Shown here: positions 32,976 through 39,924 of the stretch, one piece after another
Numbering within the stretch: position 1 is the first letter of the stretch
Layout of the letters: each line of letters opens with the position of its first letter
Assembly: GCA_937926145.1 (NCBI GenBank)
Contig: CALANW010000004.1
Span: 1 to 41,871, forward strand
Source: an uncultured Ruminococcus sp.
Lineage (GTDB): Bacteria; Bacillota; Clostridia; Oscillospirales; Ruminococcaceae
Direction of reading: 5' to 3'
DNA: 41,871 nucleotides
Position numbers and translations under genes: made by a program
Notes under the pieces: generated by a model
The model's input: only the letters and a program-made list of their open reading frames with translations
The model's database searches: none
Told to the model about the DNA's origin: nothing

Positions 32976-34499
32976 TTAAAGTTCTGCGAGTTCTGCAAGC
33001 TCGTTCTTTACTGCGGGATAAATTTTATCATAAAGAGCGAAATACTTGTCATAAACCTCGGAGTTCTCCTTGATAGGCTGCTGAACCTTGTCAACGCCGA
33101 CAATAGCCTTGCAAGCCTCGGGAACTGTCTTGTATATGCCTGCGCCGACCATTGTGAGAATTGCAACGCCGAGAGCAGGGCCTTCGGACGAAGATGCCGT
33201 CTTAACGGGACACTTATAAAGGTCTGCGAGCATCTGCCGCCAGATAGGTGACTTACCGCCGCCGCCGCAAGCCATCATATCGGAAACGTTTATGCCCATT
33301 TCCTTGCAAATTTCAACGCAGTCACGGAGCGAGTAGGAAACGCCCTCCATTACTGCACGCATCATATCACGCTTTGTGTGCATTGCGGAAAGTCCGAAGA
33401 ACATTCCTCTTGCATTCGGGTCAAGGTGAGGTGTTCTTTCGCCCATAAGATACGGGAGATAGATAAGGCGGTTCGAGCCGACGGGAACATTTTCAACTTC
33501 CTTGTTCATAAGAACATATTCGTCAACGCCCATTCCCTTTGCCGTGTCCTTTTCAGCCTGACAGAAGTTATCTCTGAACCATTTGAGGGAAAGACCTGCG
33601 CCCTGTGTAACGCCCATAATGTGCCAGCAGTTCGGAACGGCTGCACAGCAGGTATGTACTCTGCCCTTTGGGTCAATGGAAATGCTCGAAGTATGAGCGA
33701 AAACAACGCCGCTCGTACCGATAGTTGTAAAAGCCTTTCCGTCCTCAACAACGCCCGTGCCTACTGCGGCAGCGGCATTGTCGCCTGCACCGCCGACAAC
33801 AATAGTACCCTCTTTAAGTCCCGTGAGAGCGGCAGCTTCGGCAGTAATTTTGCCCGTAACTTCGCAGGATTCGTAAACCTTTGCGAGCATAGACATATCA
33901 ATATCGAGCTTTTCGCAAATTTCCTTGCTCCAGCAGCGGTTTGGAACATCGAGAAGCTGCATACCCGAAGCATCGGAAACTTCAGTTGCGAATTCGCCCG
34001 TGAGTTTGTATCTGATATAATCCTTAGGAAGAAGAATGTGGCGGCACTTCTTGTAATTCTCAGGTTCGTTGTTTCTTACCCAAAGAATTTTTGCAGCCGT
34101 CCAGCCTGTGAGTGCAGGGTTGGCGGTGATCTCGATAAGCTTTTCTCTGCCTATCTTCTCGTTCATCTCGTCAACTTCCTTGGCTGTACGCTGGTCGCAC
34201 CATATAATGGAACGGCGGATAACGTTTCCGTTCTCATCGAGCATAACAAGACCGTGCATCTGTCCCGAAAGACCAACGCCGACGATATCCTCGCTCTTTA
34301 CTCCGCTCGTTTCAACAACAGCCTTAGCCGTGCCGACAGCAGCGTTGTACCAGTCCTCGGGGTCCTGCTCTGCATAGCCGTTCTTCGGCTGATACATAGG
34401 ATATTCGATCGTTTTGGAAGCAACAACTGTACCCTTTTCATCGAAAAGAACGGTTTTAGTGCCGCTTGTTCCAAGGTCGATACCGATTACATATTTCAT
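32976..34499 (-). CDS. xylB: Xylulokinase
   Basis: Phosphorylates D-xylulose to xylulose-5-phosphate with ATP. A 507-aa FGGY-family kinase: IGIDLGTSGTKTVLFDEKG at the N-terminus, SGQMHGLVMLDENG (substrate loop typical for xylulokinase), WCDQRT, GAGDNAAAAVGTG, and GGGGKSPIWRQMLAD near the C-terminus. A frame start at 34532 exists; ATG 34497-34499 with AAAGGA is preferred and starts at the conserved MKYVIGIDL. Second gene after xylA (74 nt apart, with a hairpin between). Confidence 0.96.
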   Translation of the reverse strand: MKYVIGIDLGTSGTKTVLFDEKGTVVASKTIEYPMYQPKNGYAEQDPEDWYNAAVGTAKAVVETSGVKSEDIVGVGLSGQMHGLVMLDENGNVIRRSIIWCDQRTAKEVDEMNEKIGREKLIEITANPALTGWTAAKILWVRNNEPENYKKCRHILLPKDYIRYKLTGEFATEVSDASGMQLLDVPNRCWSKEICEKLDIDMSMLAKVYESCEVTGKITAEAAALTGLKEGTIVVGGAGDNAAAAVGTGVVEDGKAFTTIGTSGVVFAHTSSISIDPKGRVHTCCAAVPNCWHIMGVTQGAGLSLKWFRDNFCQAEKDTAKGMGVDEYVLMNKEVENVPVGSNRLIYLPYLMGERTPHLDPNARGMFFGLSAMHTKRDMMRAVMEGVSYSLRDCVEICKEMGINVSDMMACGGGGKSPIWRQMLADLYKCPVKTASSSEGPALGVAILTMVGAGIYKTVPEACKAIVGVDKVQQPIKENSEVYDKYFALYDKIYPAVKNELAELAEL

Positions 34500-34532
34500 T
34501 GGATCTATCCTTTCGTATTTAGTAAACAACAC

Positions 34533-34561
34533 ACGCCCCTGCGTCTGAACAGCAGGGGCGT
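34533..34561 (-). other. Intercistronic hairpin between xylA and xylB
   Basis: ACGCCCCTGC and GCAGGGGCGT form a 10-bp stem with a 9-nt loop, 12 nt past the xylA stop. The minus-strand downstream side (GTGTTGTTTAC) is not a good T run, so it may be a partial attenuator or an mRNA-stability/processing stem allowing more xylA than xylB. Confidence 0.6.
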
Positions 34562-34573
34562 ATTTGACGCGAA

Positions 34574-35899
34574 TTAAAGATCAAAAAGTACGTTGTTAAC
34601 GATAGCTTCGAGCATTTCCTGTCTGCCGCTGGAGAGGGAGTCGGTAACTTCACCCTTTTCAAGAGCATACTTTTCAAGATCAGCCATGCCGACCTTGCCT
34701 GCGATGATGTCAGCGCCGATGCCTGTGTTCCATGATGCATAGCGGTCATCAACGAACTTGTCAATTCTGCCGTCAGCGATAAGAGCTCTTGCAGCCTTAA
34801 AGCCGAGTGCGAATGTATCCATACCTGCAATGTAGCTGTGGAAGATATCCTCAGGAGTGTAAGAACCTCTTCTTGCCTTTGCATCGAAGTTAAGACCGCC
34901 GTTTGTGAAGCCGCCTGCCTTGATAACTTCGTACATGCAGAATGTAGCGTCATAAATATTTGTTGGGAACTGGTCTGTATCCCAGCCGAGGAGCGGATCG
35001 CCCTGGTTAGCATCGATAGAACCGAATACACCGTTATCTCTTGCAACACGGAGTTCGTGCTGGAATGTGTGCTGTGCGAGTGTAGCGTGGTTAGCTTCGA
35101 TGTTCATCTTGAAATCCTTGTCAAGTCCGTACTTGCGGAGGAATCCGAGAACTGTAGCTGTGTCAAAGTCATACTGGTGCTTTGTTGGCTCCTTTGGCTT
35201 AGGTTCGATGTAGAAATCGCCCTTGTAGCCGATAGAACGTGCATATTCAACAGCCATCTTCATAAGACGAGCCATATTGTCAAGTTCAAGACCCATATTT
35301 GTGTTAAGTAATGTTTCATAGCCTTCTCTGCCGCCCCAGAAAACGTAACCGTTGCCGCCGAGCTTAACTGTAGCGTCGATAGCCTTCTTGATCTGAGCAG
35401 CTGCGTAAGCGAAAACGTCAGCGGAAGGAGATGTGCCTGCGCCGTGCATATATCTTGGGTGGTCGAAGCACTTAGCTGTACCCCAGAGGAGCTTCTTGCC
35501 GGGGTTCTGCTTCATCTTTTCAGCAGTGTATTCAACGATCTCATCGAACTTAGCGTTTGTTTCAGCGAGTGAACCGTATTCAGGGGAAAGATCACGGTCA
35601 TGCCAGCAGAAATAGTCAATGGAAAGCTTATCCATGATCTCAAATGCAGCGTCAACCTTAGCCTTTGCTCTTGCAACGCTGTCAGCTTCGCCCCAAGTCT
35701 TGTCAGCAGTGCCGCAGCCGAACATATCAGTGCCGTCGCCGCCCATAGTGTGCCACCAGGAAAGTGCAAACTTGAGGTGTTCTCTCATTGGCTTGCCGTC
35801 GATGATCTCATCGGGGTTGTAATACTTGAATGCGAGGGGGTTTTTGCTTGCTTTGCCCTCAAAGGGGATCTTGCCGATTTCCTTAAAAAATTCGCTCAT
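34574..35899 (-). CDS. xylA: Xylose isomerase
   Basis: Converts D-xylose to D-xylulose with divalent metal. A 441-aa class II enzyme of full length. Seen: WWHTMGGDGTDMFG, FCWHDRDLSPE with the catalytic His, GGREGYE, YIEPKPKEPTKHQYDFD (metal ligands), NIEANHATLAQHTFQHEL and the DANQGDPLLGWDTDQFP segment. The start at 35897-35899 follows GGGAGG and gives the conserved MSEFFKEIGKIPFEGK; an extension to 35953 is rejected. First gene of the xylose unit, with a good promoter carrying an internal palindrome. Biased codons suggest high expression when induced. Confidence 0.97.
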   Translation of the reverse strand: MSEFFKEIGKIPFEGKASKNPLAFKYYNPDEIIDGKPMREHLKFALSWWHTMGGDGTDMFGCGTADKTWGEADSVARAKAKVDAAFEIMDKLSIDYFCWHDRDLSPEYGSLAETNAKFDEIVEYTAEKMKQNPGKKLLWGTAKCFDHPRYMHGAGTSPSADVFAYAAAQIKKAIDATVKLGGNGYVFWGGREGYETLLNTNMGLELDNMARLMKMAVEYARSIGYKGDFYIEPKPKEPTKHQYDFDTATVLGFLRKYGLDKDFKMNIEANHATLAQHTFQHELRVARDNGVFGSIDANQGDPLLGWDTDQFPTNIYDATFCMYEVIKAGGFTNGGLNFDAKARRGSYTPEDIFHSYIAGMDTFALGFKAARALIADGRIDKFVDDRYASWNTGIGADIIAGKVGMADLEKYALEKGEVTDSLSSGRQEMLEAIVNNVLFDL

Positions 35900-35965
35900 T
35901 TTTATTTCCTCCCAAAATCTGATTATAAAATTTGGTTTTGCAAATAACTTCATTTGTTACTATAT

Positions 35966-35994
35966 ATTTTACATTGTAATCGATTTACTGTCAA
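35966..35994 (-). promoter_or_regulatory. xylA promoter with LacI-type operator in the spacer
   Basis: Minus strand -35 TTGACA (35989-35994), 17 bp, -10 TAAAAT (35966-35971). The spacer contains GTAAATCGATTAC (35976-35988), an interrupted palindrome with central CG like a LacI/CcpA-family site, placed to block polymerase. Confidence 0.75.
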
Positions 35995-36132
35995 GGGGGT
36001 TTTGTAAAAATTATATAAAATTTTCGGAATTTTTTTAATGAGAGAATTTTTTATACACTGCTAATTTACAGCGATGCCCTTTTTAGCAGGAACAGATTAC
36101 TTATTACTAAACAGCATTGAAATACAGCTCAA

Positions 36133-36175
36133 AATAAAAACAGCCGCTGCTCTGCAAAGCAAAAGCACGGCTGTA
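36133..36175 (-). terminator. Terminator of the PBECR4-like gene
   Basis: Minus strand ACAGCCG (with inner TGCT) pairs with (AGCA) CGGCTGT, followed by TTTTTATTTT; it starts 4 nt past the stop codon. Confidence 0.85.
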
Positions 36176-36178
36176 ATT

Positions 36179-36784
36179 TCATTTTTCTTTATAATTCGGA
36201 TTCACAAAACTTTTGATAATCGTATTATTCGAAATACTTATTTTATTTATTTTCAATATAGTATACCTGCTTTGGCGTTGAGTATAGTCCATATTGTTTT
36301 TCGGGAAAATAGATTTACAATATACTTCTTTAGGAACATCATCTCTATATTCTTTTTTGATTTTCTCACTGAATATATATGTTATTATCTGATCACTATC
36401 TTGTGATTGAATAAGAAAATCCGCTTTTATTTTTGAAACCTTATTAATTCTATAATCGTAACTAAAAACTAATTTTTCATTATCCAACAAATTTTCCAAG
36501 TGATTTAACGCTTTAACTCTGCCCTCAATTTTAGAATAAAAATCGCTTTGATAAATTTTTTTACGCAAAAAGCTGTCATTACATATATCAGCAAAAACTT
36601 TATCTCTTGATCTTTTTAACTCAGGCATATCTTCTATGTATTGTAAGCCTGCTAAATGATGAAAATCAATATTCCTAAAGATAAGCACAACATTTACTTC
36701 TTTTTCCTTTTTACCAAGAAGTATATCATATTTTATATCAAATAGCTTTTTAAAATTTTCTGCTGTTTCCAATAGTAGATCCAT
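36179..36784 (-). CDS. PBECR4-like domain protein (putative BECR-fold nuclease)
   Basis: A 201-aa AT-rich soluble protein. The segment DFHHLAGLQYIEDMPELKR (about 40-58) and later NEKLVFSYDYR, KIKADFLIQ and SRYTILKINKI match, from memory, the PBECR4 family (phage-Barnase-EndoU-ColicinE5/D-RelE-like nuclease 4), a predicted RNase fold found in phage polyvalent proteins and as stand-alone clostridial proteins. H42/H43 would be candidate catalytic residues. It lies 25 nt downstream of the terminator of a structured RNA transcribed in the same direction, an arrangement like type III toxin-antitoxin loci. A ribosome site is hardly visible. Own terminator follows. Toxicity and RNase activity are inference. 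Confidence 0.6.
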   Translation of the reverse strand: MDLLLETAENFKKLFDIKYDILLGKKEKEVNVVLIFRNIDFHHLAGLQYIEDMPELKRSRDKVFADICNDSFLRKKIYQSDFYSKIEGRVKALNHLENLLDNEKLVFSYDYRINKVSKIKADFLIQSQDSDQIITYIFSEKIKKEYRDDVPKEVYCKSIFPKNNMDYTQRQSRYTILKINKISISNNTIIKSFVNPNYKEK

Positions 36785-36808
36785 ATTTATGCAAATCCCG
36801 TTATATAT

Positions 36809-36989
36809 TAAAAAAGCCCTGCAAATGCAAGGCTTTTTTAGATATTTTCTTTTGGTGTGAACCTATTCAAGTTGTGGTAAATATCCAACCCTTGTATAGC
36901 TCCTCATAACACAGCATCTTGAAACTGCGTTACAGATCATCACTATAAGCAGATACTCAAGTTACCTGCTAACAAACATTTTATTTGTC
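36809..36989 (-). ncRNA. Candidate structured RNA of about 180 nt (leader or small RNA)
   Basis: A complete transcription unit without an ORF: promoter at 36996-37024, predicted start near 36989, and terminator AAAAAAGCC...GGCTTTTTT (36810-36840). Predicted folds in RNA sense: an 8-bp hairpin AGCAGGUA/UAUCUGCU with loop ACUUGAG; an 11-bp hairpin UGUAACGCAGU/GCUGUGUUAUG with loop UUCAAGAU; and a third stem AAG(GG)UUG/CAACUU followed by GAAUAGG. The first loop (CUUGA) and the third region (CUUGAA) are both complementary to UCAAG in the second loop, so alternative kissing contacts are possible. The length and rod-like alternatives also fit 6S RNA; a riboswitch or type III antitoxin are other options. 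Confidence 0.6.
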
Positions 36990-36995
36990 ACTTAT

Positions 36996-37024
36996 ATTAT
37001 ATGCGATATTTAAATAAAAGTCAA
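36996..37024 (-). promoter_or_regulatory. Strong promoter of the structured RNA
   Basis: Minus strand -35 TTGACT (37019-37024), 17 bp, -10 TATAAT (36996-37001). Confidence 0.8.
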
Positions 37025-37078
37025 GAGCAAGTGCAAATTTTAATGGTAATTTTAGCCGTATTCCGCAAATAAATACCT

Positions 37079-37930
37079 TTATTTCACCGATAGCGTAGCC
37101 ACAAGCAGTTCGGGCGGATTGAAAAGGCGTATCCTGCCCAGTCCCCTGCTGACCGCCATTCGCTTGTCGCCGAGCCGATAAATTCCCTCGGAATACTTTG
37201 GCCTTGGCTTAAGCTCGGGCGAAAAAACTCCGCCGACTATCGGCAGGCGAACCGAGCCGCCGTGGATATGTCCGCCGAACGTTACGTCAGCGCCCCACTC
37301 GGCATAGACAGCAAAATCGAGCGGATTATGCGCAAGGAGTATCGTGAAGCCGTCGGGTTTCTTTCCGCAGAGCCGTTCCATTTCATCGAGCGTGAAATGC
37401 TCCCAGTTGCGCTTGTACTCCCTCACGCCGCGGTAGAATTTCGCTTCATAGGAAACTCCGCAGAGGTTGAGCTTCTGTCCGTCTTTATATATAGTATATT
37501 CGGCATTGTCAAGGCAGACCGCGCCTGCGGCTTTCATCTGCTTCGCCGTTTTGGTAAAAAGCTCGTCCGACATATCGGAAAATTCGTGGTTTCCGTTGAC
37601 GTAAAAGGTCGGATATTTCTCCGCAAGCGACTTTGTAAGTCCTATGAAGTCCTCACGGTTCACGGCGCTGTGGCTTATCATATCGCCCGTCATAACAACG
37701 ATATCGGGGTTCTGCTTCTGGATAAGCTCAAACAATTCACAGCCGTTTTCGCCGTATTTTTTATTGTGGAGGTCGGAAAGATGCGCTATCTTTAGACCCT
37801 CAAACGCAGGCGGCAGTGTGTTGACGTGAATAGTGAAGCTTCCGACTTCAAGCGCTGACATTTTTCTTATCGCACTCGGGAGGAACTCTCCCACAAGTGC
37901 GGATCTGACGATATCTGAACGAATATTCAA
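37079..37930 (-). CDS. Metallophosphoesterase (YaeI-like)
   Basis: A 283-aa calcineurin-like phosphoesterase. Motifs in order: HLSDLHN at about 50-56, TGDMI near 82, NGNHEF, LLAHNP and GGHIHGGSVRLP, which together hold a two-metal site. The family includes UDP-2,3-diacylglucosamine hydrolases and phosphodiesterases with unknown substrates. The N-terminal 40 residues have no clear membrane helix, unlike many YaeI relatives. The first start is TTG (37928-37930) with AGAGGG 8 nt upstream; an internal ATG at codon 24 has a poorer site, so the true start is uncertain. Element A3 begins 50 nt upstream. Confidence 0.88.
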   Translation of the reverse strand: MNIRSDIVRSALVGEFLPSAIRKMSALEVGSFTIHVNTLPPAFEGLKIAHLSDLHNKKYGENGCELFELIQKQNPDIVVMTGDMISHSAVNREDFIGLTKSLAEKYPTFYVNGNHEFSDMSDELFTKTAKQMKAAGAVCLDNAEYTIYKDGQKLNLCGVSYEAKFYRGVREYKRNWEHFTLDEMERLCGKKPDGFTILLAHNPLDFAVYAEWGADVTFGGHIHGGSVRLPIVGGVFSPELKPRPKYSEGIYRLGDKRMAVSRGLGRIRLFNPPELLVATLSVK

Positions 37931-37979
37931 GGTATTACCCTCTTTCTGAACAATGCAGAAATCTCTGCAAAAATTTACA

Positions 37980-38143
37980 TAATACTAATTTTGAATCGTT
38001 CTATAGACAAAGACGGCAGATAGAATTTCGCAAATCAAGGAAAGCAACCGTAGGCAGGCTCGCGCCTGACAAGGAAGCTTGACGCAGAGTGGTGAAATTA
38101 TAGCTGTCGTATCTGTCTATAGGTTGATTCAAAATTAGTATAA
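37980..38143. repeat. Family A palindromic element, copy 3 (divergent core)
   Basis: A 164-bp element with ends TAATACTAA/TTAGTATAA. Arms: CTAATTTTGAATC with GATTCAAAATTAG, then CTATAGACA with TGTCTATAG, then ATAGAATTTC with GAAATTATAG. The core differs from the others and contains CAGGC-TCGC-GCCTG and CAAG-GAAG-CTTG hairpins. It shows that the ends and arms are kept while the core can be replaced. Confidence 0.8.
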
Positions 38144-38150
38144 TATGCAA

Positions 38151-38222
38151 ACCGCCGAACACCGCAAAAACACCGACCCTGTCGTTCTGTCGGTATTTCT
38201 CCGTTGTTCGGCGGAGTTTTTG
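38151..38222. terminator. Long two-part hairpin after the NUDIX gene
   Basis: CCGCCGAACACCG pairs with CGTTGTTCGGCGG as an outer stem, with an inner CACCGAC/GTCGGT stem. The T run (GTTTTTG) is on the plus-strand side; on the minus strand it lies about 50 nt past the NUDIX stop. It may work both ways. Confidence 0.6.
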
Positions 38223-38270
38223 TCATAAAAATCTGCCCGCGCCTGCCAACATCAGTTTTACACTGACGTG

Positions 38271-38687
38271 TCAGTCTGCGATGCCTTTTATGACCTTTCG
38301 TGCTTTGTTGACGATGCACTTATCGTTTTCGTAGGTCAGGACTGAGTCTGCACAGCCTGCATCGACCCATTTGATCTCGGCGATCTCCGATTCCTGCCTA
38401 ACATAATCGAAGTTTTTCGCTTTCGCGATGAAATAAACAACGACCTTTTGTGAATCCTTGCGCGGATTGTATGTGACCGTTTCACGGAAAGTCGGGTCAA
38501 TGATAACATCTATCCCCGTTTCCTCTTTTATCTCGCGAAGAGCAGTTTCCACCTCGGTCTCGCCGGCTTCGACATGACCTTTCGGGAACGACCAATGGCC
38601 GCTGTTGACGTGCTTTATCAGCAGTATCTCAAGGTTGCCGTGATATTTGCGGTAAACTATCGCACCGCATGACTTTTCATGTAGCAT
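38271..38687 (-). CDS. NUDIX hydrolase, Ap4A-hydrolase-like
   Basis: A 138-aa NUDIX enzyme resembling bis(5'-nucleosyl)-tetraphosphatases: N-terminal KSCGAIVYR, then LLIKHVNSGHWSFPKGHVEAG, and an intact box at 37-58 (G37-x5-E43-x7-REIKEE-x-G58). This group usually hydrolyses Ap4A and similar dinucleoside polyphosphates. The ATG (38685-38687) has a purine-rich region further upstream rather than an ideal site. Monocistronic; element A4 starts 31 nt upstream, so its promoter must lie within or beyond the element. Its stop lies in the small palindrome ACTGACGTGTCAGT. Confidence 0.9.
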   Translation of the reverse strand: MLHEKSCGAIVYRKYHGNLEILLIKHVNSGHWSFPKGHVEAGETEVETALREIKEETGIDVIIDPTFRETVTYNPRKDSQKVVVYFIAKAKNFDYVRQESEIAEIKWVDAGCADSVLTYENDKCIVNKARKVIKGIAD

Positions 38688-38718
38688 GAGCCGTTTTTCC
38701 TTTCCGAACAGTCCGACA

Positions 38719-38841
38719 TAATACTAATTTTTAATCAAAGTGTAGACAAAAAATCGGCGCAAAACCCATATAAACCTGTTTTCAACAGCTACGAGCTTTT
38801 GCTTGATTTTTTGTACACTTTCAGTTTAAAAATTAGTATAA
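38719..38841. repeat. Family A palindromic element, copy 4
   Basis: A 123-bp element with ends TAATACTAA/TTAGTATAA. Arms: CTAATTTTTAA with TTAAAAATTAG and AAAGTGTA with TACACTTT, both different from copy 2 yet complementary within this copy. The GA bulge on the left arm is kept (GTGTAGACAAAAAATC against GATTTTTTGTACAC). The core GGCGCAAAACCCATATAAAC...TTTTGCTTGA matches copies 1 and 2 closely. Confidence 0.85.
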
Positions 38842-38989
38842 GAGCCAACTGTTGCAAATTTGTATGTTCTATATAATTATAACACAAAAAGCCGCGTTTG
38901 TCTTGCTTTTTTCAAAAAAAATATAAAATTTTAATCACTTTTTTATTCTTTGGTAGTTACTTTCCACAAGATTTTACCAAAATATACAA

Positions 38990-39021
38990 AAAGCAGCCTG
39001 AATAATTGTTCAGGCTGCTTA
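38990..39021 (-). terminator. Terminator of the CARF/YhfC operon
   Basis: AAGCAGCCTGAA and TTCAGGCTGCTT form a 12-bp stem; on the minus strand it is followed by TTTGTATATTTT. It lies 38 nt after the YhfC-type gene. The remaining 38842-38989 stretch is AT-rich with nothing recognised. Confidence 0.85.
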
Positions 39022-39057
39022 AAGGAACGCTTTGCTTTGATAAACGTATCTTTAATT

Positions 39058-39924
39058 TTATTCCGTTTCAGATGTAGAATTTACTTTTTCGGGTTCTTCG
39101 GCAGGAGATTCAGCCGCAGTGACCTGCTCCGAACGCTCCGCGAGTTCGGCTTTCATCGCCTTGTATATTTTCACCGTGACAAGAACAAGAACGATATCCG
39201 CCGCAAAAAGAAGCAGTTCGGTCATACCGATACTCGTTATAACTTCCCTCTGGTAAAGCGCCGCAGGAACATCGAAAAGCGCGTGAAGCACTATTGCGGC
39301 AGGGTAAAGCCAAAGCTTGCCTTTCATTTTTATGCTTGCGAAAACAATAACGGAAAGCGAAGTGTGAAGAACCATCGCAAGTATTCTTTCACCAAGGCTC
39401 ACAAACGTTGAAACCATATCATAATCTGCGAGCGCGGCTATCTGCAGTTCAGCCGCCCAACGCTGTTCATCGGGAAGCGCACCGAACAGTGCTTCTGTTC
39501 CGAGCGCGTTCACTGTCACTGCCGTCACCGCGTAAGATATGAGCGTTATGCCGACAAGAACTATCGCTTCAGCGCCTCCGTGTCCAAGACCGTACATTAT
39601 CGAAGCACGCGGGTCGTTTTCCTTTTTGCAAAAAAGCTTAAATGCAAGGAAGCGTCCCGTTTCCTCAAAAATCCCTGCGCAGAGCGCACCGTAAAGCGTA
39701 TAGAAAACTATGCCGCTGTTCTGTATCGTTGACAGCATAAAGTAATGAAGTATCTGCTCCAGCATCAGCGCAAAGACAACGAACGTTGCCGCACCGATGA
39801 AGAAATAGCGGAGCTTTACGTCTTTGTTTTTCAGCTTAAAAATTATCAGCGCGGCTATAGGGATAAGTATTGCCAATATTCCTCCCACAAGAAAAGCCGC
39901 TATCGTACCCGTTGAAAATGTCAT
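39058..39924 (-). CDS. YhfC-family intramembrane metalloprotease-like protein
   Basis: A 288-aa polytopic membrane protein (about seven helices: 8-30, 40-60, 72-95, 115-140, 180-200, 205-220, 230-255) with a charged C-terminal tail. Conserved intramembrane motifs FEETGR (E87, E88) and YGLGHGGAEA (H115), plus VLHALFD near 212, are those of YhfC, which is distantly related to CPBP/PrsW-type glutamic or metallo-proteases. Its substrate is unknown. It overlaps the upstream gene by 4 nt (ATGA), the last gene of a four-gene operon that also encodes a CARF-like protein, so it might be an effector acting on membrane proteins; that link is inference. Confidence 0.85.
   Translation of the reverse strand: MTFSTGTIAAFLVGGILAILIPIAALIIFKLKNKDVKLRYFFIGAATFVVFALMLEQILHYFMLSTIQNSGIVFYTLYGALCAGIFEETGRFLAFKLFCKKENDPRASIMYGLGHGGAEAIVLVGITLISYAVTAVTVNALGTEALFGALPDEQRWAAELQIAALADYDMVSTFVSLGERILAMVLHTSLSVIVFASIKMKGKLWLYPAAIVLHALFDVPAALYQREVITSIGMTELLLFAADIVLVLVTVKIYKAMKAELAERSEQVTAAESPAEEPEKVNSTSETE

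Noticed and set aside
36809..36989. Structured RNA considered as SRP RNA or tmRNA
   Set aside because: No GGAA tetraloop/SRP Alu-like core and no tRNA-like ends with CCA or a tag reading frame are visible.
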